From NCBI GenBank assembly GCA_904066235.2, contig CAJFCV020000001.1, positions 1,178,001 to 1,242,000 on the forward strand: DNA of 64,000 nucleotides. The letters run 5' to 3'. Both the position numbers and the translations under genes were made by a program. Of this stretch, positions 21,907 to 33,003 are shown one piece after another. The stretch's first letter is position 1. Each line of letters begins with the position of its first letter. The notes below the pieces were generated by a model. The model did not search any database. It saw nothing but the letters and a program-made list of their open reading frames with translations, and was not told the origin of the DNA. This DNA is from Bursaphelenchus xylophilus. Taxonomy: Eukaryota; Nematoda; Chromadorea; Rhabditida; Aphelenchoididae.

Positions 21907-22719
21907 GATTTTAATTTTTGATTTGAAATTTGGGCTCTTTATACCATAACAGCTCTGTATCATCGACAAATCAAACCGGCTCAGATTTTTATTGCAAACA
22001 CGTAGATGGGATGATGATTAAGAAATGGTTAGCAATCAATAAAATATCCTTGGAAGAGGTGCAAAAACTAGCGGGAAGGTCAAAAGCTCAATTTTTCGCG
22101 TCTAGACATGGCCCCCAGATCGCGCCGGCCCGGACCGACGCAAATTTGTGACGGACCGGACCTGAAAGTTGAAACATACTAGCAAAAAAATAAATTGTAG
22201 TATGTGTTGAAATTGAAAAAAAAAAAAAAAATTTTTTTGTCATTGTAAAAAATAATGGCCAAAGTAAAGTTAGGTTAAATTGGCATTCGGGTTTTTAGTT
22301 TTAAACTGTTTGTGAGGTTTTCGCTAACTTCAGTGGGGTCCAGTGGCAAAAAACGTACCATTTTGCATCTTGGAAGTATCCCAAAATGAAGCAAAATCCC
22401 TCCATCTCCAAGTGGAAATAACTCCGATTTCAAAAGCCCGCTCTTTTTGTGAGGGGAAGCCCTTCAAAACGAAGTTTTTTCACTTGGAAGGGGAGGTATT
22501 TATTTTGCTACATTTTTTGATACTTCCCGGATACAAAATGACACGTTTTTTTGTCACAAATTGGACCCTGTTTTTTTGCAACCCGTATTTTACAATCTCC
22601 AAATTTTTTTTAAAATTCTGATATTTGCATTTTTCAACTTCAGTGTTTTCAAAATGAAAACACCCTTTTATTTTCACTATTTTCACCACCAAAACGGTCG
22701 GCCGTACCGCTTCCGCTAA
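21907..22719. other. spacer between the module array and the PP1-like gene
   Basis: It holds a family A MITE (22331-22570) and the upstream regions of two divergently transcribed genes. No further gene is seen. Confidence 0.5.
22331..22570. mobile_element. MITE family A copy, diverged ends
   Basis: CAGTGGGGTCCAGTGGCAAA on the left is matched by TTTGTCACAAATTGGACCCTG on the right, with the usual TACTTCCCGGATACAAAATG inner block. Confidence 0.8.
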
Positions 22720-25700
22720 ATGTCATGCGAACGAGTGGTGAGGTTCGACGGTTCGGAGTTGGACGACCTCATCTGCGACCTGCTCTGCTGCGGGCAGCAC
22801 GGCCTGACGAAGACGGTGCGTGAGAGTGCGTTGGTGAAGATCTGCCACGGCGCGCTGGAGGTGTTCCGCGAACAGGAGATGATGGTGGAGCTGGACGGGC
22901 CGGTCAACGTTTGTGGCGACATTCATGGGCAATATGGGGACCTGTTGCGACTCTTCGACAAGTGCGGATTCCCGCCGGACTCGAATTATTTGTTTCTAGG
23001 TGGGTTTAGGGAGGGGGTTTTGAGGCGAAAAAATGGATTTTTAAAAAGAAAAATGAAAAAAAAATCGAAATATTTTCATAAAGTGCATGGACAAATCAAA
23101 ATGCACTTTTGCGCAGTGCATTTTGAACATTCTCCCATACTTGTTGCCAGTGGAAAGAGAAGGGAGTGTGTACGCCCATAGCCCGTTGAAAGCACGCCAT
23201 CCCGTCCGATCTGGCAAGTTAAGCAACGGTGCGCTTGATTAGTACTTGGATCGGAGACGTCCTTGGAATCTCAAGTGGCGTACGCATTTTTGACTTTTTT
23301 GATTTGAATAGAGAAATCAGAACCGTATTTCAGATGGTATATCATGAATTAAAATACATTTGAATTGATATTTTTGTTCGACTTTTTAGTCAAACTTCCC
23401 AAAATTTTCATGTTCAGCCACACTTTCAGGAGCTGGAATCTCAAGCTAACCTTTAACTTGGGAAATTAATCCGAAGATAGAATGAAAGAGCCAGCTTACC
23501 TCTGATCCACCCTTTCCTTTTTGGCTGGGGAATTTACGCTTTTTCTGTGTGGTCTCTCCAAAAGCATACTCTCTAATTTTTCTGTATTAATGACGTCACT
23601 ATTGACTGAAATTTTCAAGAAAATCTCGAAAAAATAGCCACGGCCGTGGACTGGGTGGAATTGCAGGGAAAAGAATCAAAAGTGGAAAGGGAAGAGAGTG
23701 TGTACGCCCATAGCCCGTTGAAAGCACGCCATCCCGTCCGATCTGGCAAGTTAAGCAACGGTGCGCTTGATTAGTACTTGGATCGGAGACGTCCTTGGAA
23801 TCTCAAGTGGCGTACGCATTTTTGACTTTTTTGATTTGAATAAAGAAATCAGAACCGTATTTTAGGTGGTACATCATGAATTAAAATACATTTGAATTGA
23901 TATTTGTTCGACTTTTTTGTCAAACTTTCCAAAATTTTCTTTTTCAGCCACACTTTTCAGGAGCTGGAATCTCAAGCTAACCTTTAACTTGGGAAATTAA
24001 TCCGAAGATAGAATGAAAGAGCCAGCTTACCTCTGATCTACCCTTTCCTTTTTGGCTGGGGAATTTAGGCTATTTCTGTGTGGTCTCTCAAAAAACATGA
24101 TCCCTAATTTTTCTGTATTAGTGACGTCATTATTGACTGAAATTTTCAAGAAAGTCTCAAAAAAGTAGCCTCGGCCGTTTTTTGATCTGCACGCAATCGT
24201 ATTTTACCAGGCAATCGAATAAATTTTAGCTTGATTACAAGGAACATTACTGAGTAAAAAGACATTTTTGGCTTTTTTGGTTTGATTAAACAACACAGAT
24301 TCGTATTTTTCACGGAATTTCAGAAAGAAACTGACTCAAAAACAAGGTTTTTGAATGAATTTTTCAATTTGAAATCATATTTTTTCGACTTTCCAGTCAA
24401 ACTTTTCCAAAAAATATGCCAAAAAATGAATATTTATGCAAATTTCATCAAAAATTTTTAGGCGACTATGTCGACAGAGGCCCGAACAGCATCGAGACGG
24501 TCTCGCTTCTGTTCTGCTACAAGCTCAAGTACCCGTACAATGTGTTTTTGTTGCGCGGCAACCACGAAACCAGGGCCGTCAACCAGATGTACGGCTTCAA
24601 CGAGGAGTGCCAACGCCGCTACTCGGCGCGGCTGTACGCCGCCTTCAGCGACACCTTCAGCTATATGCCGCTGACGGCGCTGATTGGCGACCGCATTCTG
24701 TGCATGCACGGCGGGATCGCGCCGAACGCGCGGACCCTGGACCAGATGCGGAACATCAAGCGGCCGTTGGAGCCGGCCGGTCAGACCATCGAGATGGACC
24801 TGTTGTGGTCCGACCCGCTGCCCGGAATCAAGGGATTCATACCGAATAAGCGAGGAGCGAGCGTCTGCTTCGGAGAGGACGCGTTGAATGAGAAATTACA
24901 ACTGATGGATGTGGACATGGTGGTGAGAGGACATCAGGTGGTCCAGGATGGGTAAGTTGGAAAAAAAAATAATTTTCTGGGATGGAGAAACGATAGGGGT
25001 ATGAGAATATAGCCTAGACTAAATATCAGTCTGTCGGGAAAATAATGAGCTCAATGTCGCATCGCCCATCGTGTCGCTGAAGTGAAAAGCAATTTGATTT
25101 TCTCCGCGACACAATTCATTTCCTCCGCGGTTTTTGTTCGGCAGAAGGCTCATTATTTTCCCGACAGACTGATATTTTCGAGACCAAAAATTACAGTCTA
25201 TCTCCGTCATAAATCAATTTTTGAAAATTTTAGCTCGAGCTTTGCAGATTGAGCCGAAGCACTCAACGGTCTTTGCAGGCAAGACATTATGGAAAATGAA
25301 GAAAGAAGGTCAGAAAAAAATTGGTTTTCTCTGGGCTTCCTTCCTCAAATTCCATAGTCTGTTGTCGCAAAGATCGTTGAATACTTCGGCTCAATCTGCA
25401 AAACGCGAGCTAAAATTTTCAAGAATTGCTTTGCGGTATAGGCAGAGCATGTTTGCGGAATTCAAAGGGCATACGATCGTCGCAACTAAACAATATCTCA
25501 TAGGTGGCATGCTAGTCTGTTCGCAAAGTCGCTGGAGTGATGTTGGCGACATGCACTGCCATAAAAAACAATTTGCACTGTGCAATATGCTTTTTTGGAC
25601 TGTCTCTCGCACGCTGACTTTTTTCGCACATTGCAAACACCAAAAAATCACTCCAGCGACTTTGCGAACGGACTATAGTGGCCGACCTTGTCCAGTAGCA

Positions 25701-28644
25701 AAAAACGTACCATTTTGCATCCGGGAAGTATCAAAAAATGTAGCAAAATACCTCCCTCTCCAAGTGAAAATACTCCGATTTCAAAAGCGCGCCCGCTCTT
25801 TCTGTGAGGGACGCTTCAAAACGGAGTTTTTTTTTAGTTGAAGAGGGAGGTATTTTGCTACATTTTTGATACTTCCTGGATGCAAAATGATAGGCTTTTT
25901 GCCATTGAATCAAGTCCGTCACTGTAGTATACATTTCAGCTTCGAATTCTTCGCGAACCGCAAATTGGTTACCGTTTTTTCGGCGCCCCACTACTGCGGA
26001 CAGTTCAACAACGCCGGCGCGGTTATGAAAGTCACCGAAGACTTGCAATGCTCGTTCGTGCTGCTGAAGCCCTACATGATGGATGGAGAACGGGAGGACA
26101 AAGAGATCGACACGGTTGTGCCGGAGAGAGAACGTGTGGGTGATGGAAAAGAGCCAGACACGGGTATAATAATCGCGAGAGTGATCGTGCCAAAGAAGGA
26201 CGAGAAGGAGGTCAAGGAAACGAAGCCGGAGCAAAAGAGTCCCAAAGTCGTGAAACCGCTTGGCTGTCAGGTAGGAAATGATCAAATCGAGGCAAAACTG
26301 GGTTGATTTCATCAAAGAAGTAGTAGAGAATGCAGAAAAACATAAAAGAAGACCAATGCGGATCAAAATTTATATTGTACTAGGTAAAAAAATTATATTA
26401 TACTAGGTAAAATTTGATGCCGATGGGCCTGAAAACCTCTCTAAAATGATCTATAATCCTCTATAAATCCCTATTCAACACTGTTCACGTTGTTGAATGC
26501 CTAAAACAGTCAACATTTTCAAAAATTTTTTGAACGGTAGCTCATGGATAATATCGGTTAAGAAAGACGATTTTTGATCAAAAAACGTGAGATTTTTCTG
26601 CCTAGAATCATAGATCGTCTCATAATCTTTACGATTAGGACGACTTTGACCAAAATTTTTTTCAGAATCGCCTTTCCAAGGAAGAAAGACGCTCGGTCAA
26701 AGAGAAGGAGAGGAAGAAGATTGCCAAGAGGAAGTCGTCCGAGATTGTAGAGAAGAGGATTGTGAAAGAGAAGCCTTGGGAAGTCGCGGAGAGGAAGATG
26801 CTGAAGGAAAAGAAGAAAGTTGCACATCAGCCAAGTAGGTTTCCCCCAAATTTTTCCGGATTGGACGAAGTGTCAAATTTTGTGGCATTTTGTTAACATG
26901 ATATTGGAAAGGGTGGAAACGGTACTGCGAGGCTTCGCGAAGCGAGAATAGTGATTTTAGAGTGATTTTTAGATTTTAGTAACCGGCTGACGCGTTTGCG
27001 AGCCGCAAGAATTTTGCGCCGCTCGTTTTTTTTGTTCGGAGGGATTTTGCGCCGCTCGAAAAAAGGTCCGCAGAATTTGACACCGCTCTAAAATCGCGAA
27101 AAAAAGACGCGAAACGCGCGAATAAAGCGAAAGACGTAACTGATAAATCAAATTTCGGTTTAGGTTGGCTAAAGGTTTTTTACGATTTCTTCTTTATGCC
27201 AAAACTGTTTCGAGATTGACAAACAATAACTGATATATCCATGGTTAGTAACCGTCACATAGCCCTTACAATACCAAGAAAAAGACGCGAAACAAAGGCG
27301 CGATAAAGTTTATACGTTGGCTAAAAAGTTTTTTAAAATTTTTCTCGGTACCAACTCGGTCTTTTTGGGACAGCTTAGCAAGGACAGCAATATGTAACTT
27401 GCAGTAGAGCTTGAGTACTGTTAAGTAGAGAGGCAACCAGGTCACAGCCTTTTCTAAGGTCTTATAACGGCATGTTGAAAAGGTCATATTTTGAGGTGGC
27501 ATCTTATACAGCTCTTAAAGAGGTCTGAAACCCGTCGATTCTATAGCCCAACTAAATAGTGCATACTTTGGCCAGCAGCCGGCAGCGGGAAAAACGAAAA
27601 CCGCCATTTGGGATACCGGGACGACGCGTCAAGCCATGTGACACAAAGATGTTAGTAAACAGTTGCCAAACATTTCGAATATGATCCACTTCCCCGACAG
27701 TTTCACAGCTTTAGCATTGACGAGTGTAACAGACATCAGTCCCATAATCTGGCGCACTGTCTTCAGGGCAGAAACTTTCATATATTTGAACATCCAAAAA
27801 ATCTTTTAAGCCTAACTCCTTTGATAAGCCTGCTGAAGTCATCGTTCAGAATTGGTATTGTAAGGGCTATGTGACGGTTACTAATCATGGATATATCAGT
27901 TATTGTTTGTCAATCTCGAAACAGTTTTGGCATAAAGAAGAAATCGTAAAAAATTTAAGAAACTTTAGCCAACCTAAACCGAAATTTGATTTATCAGTTA
28001 CGTCTTTCGCTTTATTCGCGCGTTTCGCGTCTTTTTTTCGCGATTTTAGAGCGGCGTCAAATTCTGCGGACCTTTTTTCGAGCGGCGCAAAATCCCTCCG
28101 AACAAAAAAAACGAGCGGCGCAAAATTCTTGCGGCTCGCAAACGCGTCAGCCTTAGTAACCTTTTAAAAAATTGACATTTAGTCCACATAGTATTGATTT
28201 TTTGAAAAACCTCGAAATTTGACGATCTACTTTTTAGATCATCCAGCGATACCTCAATTTGCTGAAAAGCCCGAAAAGGAGAGGACGTTTAGAGAATTAA
28301 AGAAGGCATCTATTCGGTTGCATCCCCTAGCGAATCCTCCGGCTCCAGCACCTACTCCAATACCAAGTCCACCTCCAGCAGCAACCGCTCCAGCTCATCC
28401 TCCATCAACTCGCCTGCCGCCACCTCAGTTTGAGCCTATTGACATCATCATTGAGCCGCAGATCAAGCTGGAGAAATATAAAAGCAAGCCGAAAGTTGCG
28501 GAGAAAAAGTTGGACATCGACGATGAATTTAATGAAATGGATAAACCTGATTTTGATGTGGATGAATACACGTCGCGGACTCAAATGGAGGAGGAAGAGG
28601 AAGAGGCCGAGGAAAATAAAAAGCAGGAGGACAAAAATGGATAA
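22720..28644 (+). CDS. PP1-type Ser/Thr phosphatase with long C-terminal tail
   Basis: Exons 22720-22999, 24462-24951, 25940-26270, 26666-26834 and 28238-28644 join in frame to 558 aa. The catalytic core (about residues 8-300) has the metallophosphatase signatures GDIHG (66-70), GDYVDRG (94-100), RGNHE (125-129), HGG (176-178) and RGHQVVQDG near 250, so the metal-binding and catalytic Asp, His and Asn are present. The [14 protein letters not shown] block is close to the PP1 form. Canonical PP1 has RAHQ; here it is RGHQ. About 258 extra residues follow: Lys/Glu-rich (exon 4), Pro-rich, then acidic. Typical PP1 is about 330 aa, so this is an extended, diverged member like the expanded nematode PP1-like groups. 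Intron 1 holds two 5S/SL units, intron 2 four mobile elements, intron 4 a MULE-like element. bag-1 starts 283 bp downstream. Confidence 0.9.
23168..23285 (+). rRNA. 5S ribosomal RNA, copy 2
   Basis: 118 nt, reading identical to the copy at 1615-1732. Helix I is formed by GTGTACGCC and GGCGTACGC, and a T-run starts at 23287. It lies in intron 1 of the PP1-like gene, in sense orientation. Confidence 0.96.
23376..23472 (-). ncRNA. spliced leader RNA (SL1-like variant), copy 2
   Basis: The leader exon is 23451-23472 on the minus strand, identical to copy 1, followed by a GT donor. The Sm site reads AATTTTGGG, and the 3' hairpin ends at 23376. It is convergent with the 5S gene. Confidence 0.92.
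23700..23817 (+). rRNA. 5S ribosomal RNA, copy 3
   Basis: 118 nt, identical to copy 2 and 532 bp downstream of it in a head-to-tail repeat. A T-run terminator follows. Confidence 0.96.
23906..24003 (-). ncRNA. spliced leader RNA (SL1-like variant), copy 3
   Basis: The leader exon is 23982-24003, identical to the other two. The Sm site reads AATTTTGGA. The conserved upstream block with AAGGGTAGATCAGAGG lies on its 5' side. Confidence 0.92.
25024..25174. mobile_element. MITE family B copy (PP1 intron 2)
   Basis: The left end is TATCAGTCTGTCGGGAAAAT and the right end is ATTTTCCCGACAGACTGATA. The ends are near-perfect. Confidence 0.92.
25513..25675. mobile_element. MITE with TAGTCTGTTCGCAAAG ends
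   Basis: TAGTCTGTTCGCAAAGTCGC at 25513 is mirrored by GCGACTTTGCGAACGGACTA ending at 25675. Its centre contains TTTGCACTGTGCAA. It abuts a family A MITE. Confidence 0.85.
25674..25926. mobile_element. MITE family A copy (PP1 intron 2)
   Basis: The left end is TATAGTGGCCGACCTTGTCC and the right end is AAGTCCGTCACTGTA, with standard inner blocks. It ends 13 bp before exon 3 of the phosphatase gene. Confidence 0.88.
26985..28152. mobile_element. MULE-like long-TIR element with 9-bp target duplication
   Basis: Arms 26985-27276 and 27853-28152 are almost perfect inverted copies beginning GGCTGACGCGTTTGCGAGCC. The flanks TTAGTAACC (26976-26984 and 28153-28161) are identical 9-bp direct repeats. 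Long TIRs with a 9-bp duplication fit Mutator-like or foldback elements. The 576-bp centre has no recognisable transposase, so it is probably non-autonomous. It sits in intron 4 of the PP1-like gene. Confidence 0.85.
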
Positions 28645-28684
28645 ATTTGTGTTTCGGCATCATGGTGAATATAAAATTTGTCGA

Positions 28685-28690
28685 AATAAA
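28685..28690 (+). terminator. poly(A) signal of the PP1-like gene
   Basis: AATAAA lies 41 bp after the stop codon and about 235 bp before the bag-1 start. Confidence 0.6.
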
Positions 28691-28926
28691 TGTCTCAAGA
28701 TACAATATTGTTAGAATTATCTTTTTTACTTACCCCTAAATTGCTTATTGAGCTAATAAAAACTCAATTATCATCATTACCAGCCACTCTGTCGACCGGA
28801 GAAACACTTGACCCCAAATGATGAAAAGCGTCAACTCTCTCTCCCCAAATTATCCTTTTATTTTTTTGGCCCTCGCTCTCGAATTTCACTGTTTTTGAGG
28901 TTTCGATGCGCGATTATAATTGAATC

Positions 28927-29979
28927 ATGGGCCTATTCGGGATCTTCGGCAAGAAACAGGTGACTTCTTTGGCGTGATATTGTACTTGATATAAATTTTA
29001 CGAAGAAATCTATTTCCTATATTATTCATGGGTTCTTTGTGTTGTCTGGACGTTGTTTGTGGTTCGAGTGGTGTATAGAACGTTTATTATTATCGATTAC
29101 ATTAGTTTAATGTTGGTTTCAGGACAAAATGCCCGCCCGAGTGACAATTGATTGTCTTGGCGAGAAACTGGAGGTTTTGATTCAAAACGAAGAGGTTGAA
29201 GCGCAGGAAACGAGTGGCGAGGGTGCTACAGAGAGTGGAGAAGGTGCTGAAGTGCCGTTGAAGACGGTTGGAGAGCTGAGGCAAAGAATTGCGGACCATT
29301 TTCTGCTTGAACCTAATCAAATGAAGATTATTCATAGAGGTATTTCTTTTGATTGTCCCTTTTGAATTTAGGTCATTTTGGAGCTCAAGCAGGGTTTATT
29401 TTGTCCGTGCAAGAAATTTCACGACATTTGGTTTGGGTTAGATGTCATTTTTACGTTAATTACCTTATTTTAGGTAAGCTGATCGGAACAAACCCGGACG
29501 AGAAGCTAAGTGGCCTAAGGTTCAAGGACAAAGACGTCTGTAAGATCATGGGCAAGCCTCCAAAAGTTGATTCTGGCTGGAGTGCATTGTGCAGCTTCGA
29601 ACGGACGTTCCTAGTCAAGCTCAATCAAACTTTCGAACAAAATGGAAAGGATCTCGACTTACTGGAAAAGAATTTCTTAGATGGCAAGTGTTTTATTCTC
29701 TTTTTTGTTCAATTTTTAGGTAAAAACCGGGACGAAATGATCTCAAAAACGGAGAAAACCCTCCGGGCTTTCAACCTAACTGCCGAAAAACATCTGGAAG
29801 CCATCGATGGGCTTCAGATTTACAGCGACGGGATAAGCGAAGACCAGAAGACGCGGAACCGCGAGAAGCGGAAGCAAATCATCGATGGGGTCCTCAAATT
29901 GTTGAACTTGAACGACAAGTACTTGGTTCGATTGGAGGACTACAAATTCCGAACTGAACATCCTGATGAAGGTCGTTGA
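28927..29979 (+). CDS. bag-1: BAG-1-like Hsp70 co-chaperone
   Basis: Exons 28927-28959, 29123-29339, 29474-29683 and 29720-29979 encode 239 aa. A ubiquitin-like domain starts at MPARVTIDCLGEKLEV and continues through NQMKIIHRGKLIG and GLRFKDKDVCKIMG. A helical BAG domain follows, with ISKTEKTLRAFNL, AIDGLQIYSDGI and RKQIIDGVLKLLNLNDKYLV. By family knowledge BAG-1 binds the Hsp70 ATPase domain and promotes nucleotide exchange. Exon 1 gives only 11 residues (MGLFGIFGKKQ); the inner ATG at 29129 is an alternative start. The last intron is only 36 nt, begins with GC, and is open in frame, so retention would insert 12 mostly hydrophobic residues. It may be co-transcribed with the PP1-like gene upstream. 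Confidence 0.9.
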
Positions 29980-30806
29980 TCACTTGTTATTTTCTTAAAT
30001 TTCATAAAAAAAAAGGTGTAAGTCTAGTCCGGTCTTGAGTTTCATTGGCCAGATTGATGTCTCCCACGTCTGGGTAGGTCTTTTATCAGTAATTATAATC
30101 AAATATCGCGGAAATTGTCAAATTTTTTGGCTGTTCCCGCCGATTTTTCCTATTTCTTCATTTTTCAAAGCTGTTTAAAGCTTTCTTCCGGTTCTAACGC
30201 TGCTATTCCAAAGTCTTTTAGCCTCTTCTGTCCGTTGCCATGCCTCAAAGTGGCGGCTTTAATAAAAATTTGACATTTTACACACAAAATGACCAGATTT
30301 GTCAAGTACAATATAAAATCACAACAATCATCTCACAAGTCTCGAAATTCCTTGTCTGTTTATTCGATATCACAGCGAAATAAATGCTAAAACTTCAATT
30401 ACAATCGATGCAAAACAACAGAAAAAATTGAGCGGCGGATTTGGCGTAGAAATCTGAAAAATGCGGGCAAGAACTCGAATATCCGGAAGGAATTTGAGGT
30501 TCACAAACTTAATAAAGTGTAATGCGGCAAGATGGCAAGGGTTCTTAACTAAAATACGACTATGTTATTACAAAAATTGATAAATTTTGTCGGATTTTTA
30601 TGGAAACATGGATAAAAATCAAAGACATAGCAGTGCTTGAGGGTTTTTGCGCCAACAAAATGCCTCTACTGTGCAGTGGAGGTCGGTTACTGGCTGAGTA
30701 GTCAAAAATTTGTGGTGGAATTAGTAAAAAATGGGGAGAAATTTCAAATTCGGCTAGAAAAGGTCGTTAGAGGCTAGAATACGAAAAATTCGCTAAAATA
30801 AACTGC
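29980..30806. other. intergenic region between convergent genes
   Basis: It contains 3' flanks only, with the short recurrent motif GTACAATATAAA near 30304. No gene is seen. Confidence 0.5.
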
Positions 30807-32332
30807 TTAGAGGCCATTGTGGACACGTCCGTAGTAGGGCCAGTAGGCGTATGGGTTGTAGGAAACGGCCTGCAAGTCCTTGCTGGCCGCTCCATTGGCA
30901 GCGGCGGCGTTTTCGTTGGCCACCCGCTTGGTGTGCTTGACCGCCTTCCTCGAGTGAATGCAGGAAGCGCAAGTGGCGATGCACATAGGGATGGTGAAGA
31001 TCAGAGTGGCAACAGCGGCGGCGAACGTAGCGAAGAGCGCAATAACGGCCCATAGACGGAAGTCCAAGCCGCAACGCATGTCACAGGCTGGGCGATCTTC
31101 CTTACTGACACGGTCGAAAAGACCGCCAGCGCAGTGGCCATAAGTGAAGTAGGTGAAATAGGCCTGAAAAAAAAGTTTTGTTGGGTAAGAAATTCATAGA
31201 AATAGAGGAAGGAAATGAAGTAAAACCTCAGACTTTTTATGAAACTTGGCTCAAAATTTTGCTCAACTCTTTGTCTTTCTTTATAAATGAAATAAATTTC
31301 TTAACCCGAGGTTGCTACAAGACTGAAAAACTTTTTGTTAGACATCCCTTCTTTATCAGCGGTATACAGTGGGGGACCTGATCCAGTGGCAAAAAATGTA
31401 CCATTTTGCATCCGGGAAGTATCAAAAATGTGGCAAAATACCTCCCTCTCCAAGTGAAAAAATCCGATTTTATTAAGTGCGCCCGCTCTTTTTGTGAGGG
31501 AGAGGCACCCTTCAAAACGAAGTTTTTTCACTTGGAGAGGGAAGCATTTTGCCACATGTTTGATACTTACCGGATGCAAAATGGTACGTTTTTTGCCACT
31601 GGATCAGGTCCGCCACTATAGCTCGAGACTTCTAAATCTTTGTGTGTCCAGAAAGATGTGTCACGATGACACCTATTTGAAATGTGCCGATGGTATAAAG
31701 AACGGATGTATATGGTAGGAGTACTCATAAAAAATACTTGGCGTGCTCTGGGTAGTAGTCCTGGCCATATACAGCCGTTCTTCGTACCACTGGCACATTT
31801 TAAACGGGTGTCATCATGTTCTGGACACACGAAGATTTCGAAGTCTAGAGCTATACCACCGTTGAAAAAGGGATGTCTAACGAAAAGCTTGTCAGTCCTG
31901 TACCAACCTCGGGTTAAGAAATTTATTTCATTTATTCAGAAAGACACAGTGTTGAGCAAAACTCTGAACCAAGTTTCATAAAAAATCTGAGGTTTTGCTT
32001 CGCGCTAAGAAACTTTGTTTCGCTAAAGTAAACTCCATTATGCAAAAAGAACGCTCTAGGGTCATTGTTTTATTTTCGAAAAAAACTTACAGCAGCGCAC
32101 TCATCCTCGCATCTTTGTTTTGATTCGTCATCGGAAGAGGTGAAGTATCTAAAAATGAATTTATAGCTGAGGCTGAGCTGATTTTGCAACAACAAATTCT
32201 TCTAGAAGTATCTTACCCTGCAGCACAAACGCAAGAATCTCCGTTCAGGATTTGGTTGGCTTTACAAGTCTCCTTGGCCGCAGCAAGGCCAAGAAGGACG
32301 AGGAAAAGCGAAAGTTTAAGCGTTGTTGACAT
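30807..32332 (-). CDS. small Cys-rich type I membrane protein
   Basis: Exons 32217-32332, 32091-32148 and 30807-31163 encode 176 aa. A signal peptide (MSTTLKLSLFLVLLGLAAA) is followed by a short ectodomain of about 75 residues with eight to nine cysteines (TCKA, SCVCAAG, RCEDEC, GHC, ACDMRC). One transmembrane segment follows (LWAVIALFATFAAAVATLIF) with a CIATCASC stretch that could be palmitoylated, then a basic and then Tyr/Pro-rich tail (YNPYAYWPYYG). I do not recognise a named family. Topology is inferred: the cysteines face outside. Intron 2 (927 bp) holds three stacked mobile elements. Confidence 0.85.
31365..31620. mobile_element. MITE family A copy
   Basis: The left end is TACAGTGGGGGACCTGATCC and the right end is GGATCAGGTCCGCCACTATA. 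It is nested in the outer palindrome. Confidence 0.92.
31620..31852. mobile_element. palindromic MITE family C
   Basis: AGCTCGAGACTTC is mirrored by GAAGTCTAGAGCT. The arms contain TGTGTCCAG, a GTGTCATCATG-like word and TATACAGCCGTTC. A relative, broken by other insertions, lies at 6410-6516. Confidence 0.8.
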
Positions 32333-33003
32333 TACTATAGACGATGTAGATTTTTAATACCCTGAAATTGCGGCACATTATGTTGTGAGAGTTAAAAGTG
32401 TTCTTTGGGTTACAAAAACACTTTAATCGAGGAAAAAATAGGTGATAAAGTAATGTGAGAAAAAGTTTCTGGCGGGGAAACATATCGGAATGTATCATAA
32501 ATCGGGATTACTCATAAAGGTGTGAGGACTGTTGAAAAGTTGGCCAACTTTATTCCATTATTAGTAATTGGGGAGGTAAAGACAAATTTACCGCGTTAAT
32601 TGATGAATGCGAAAATTAAACGATTGAAATTTCCCCCCACATTCCCCAAACATCAACTGTAACACGACTAAATTCTTAATCAATCAATTTTCTACCCAAT
32701 TTGCTGTTCGAACAGCTAAACATGTAATTTCGACGACGGAATTCCTCGTCTGTTTCCACGCGCTGTTCCTTGGAACAAACCCTTTTTTGCGCAATCGTTT
32801 CGAGCGCGCGCAAAAAATAGTCGAAACACGACATAATCGACTCAAAAGGGTGGGAGGACTCGAGCGGAAGTTGCGGGTGAAAACATGGGTAAAATGGAGG
32901 GAGAAAAAACGTTGAAACGAGGGTTTTTAATTTGCAGATTAGAGTCAATCTCGAGGTTTTCCACATGCGGATTTTATGGGTGACGGACCGTGAAATACCT
33001 AGT
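32333..33003. other. upstream region, no supported gene
   Basis: A minus-strand open frame at 32676-32966 has no recognised domain and is not called. Confidence 0.4.

Larger units (their letters stand above)
31218..32000. mobile_element. outer palindromic element hosting two MITEs
   Basis: Left arm AAAACCTCAGACTTTTTATG with GAAATAAATTTCTTAACCCG is mirrored on the right (CGGGTTAAGAAATTTATTTC, then CATAAAAAATCTGAGGTTTT). The centre has been filled by a family A MITE and a second palindrome. Confidence 0.8.

Noticed and set aside
24436..24887. long GC-rich open frames overlapping the phosphatase exon
   Set aside because: Shadows of PP1 exon 2 in other frames, with Arg/Ala-biased composition and no motifs.
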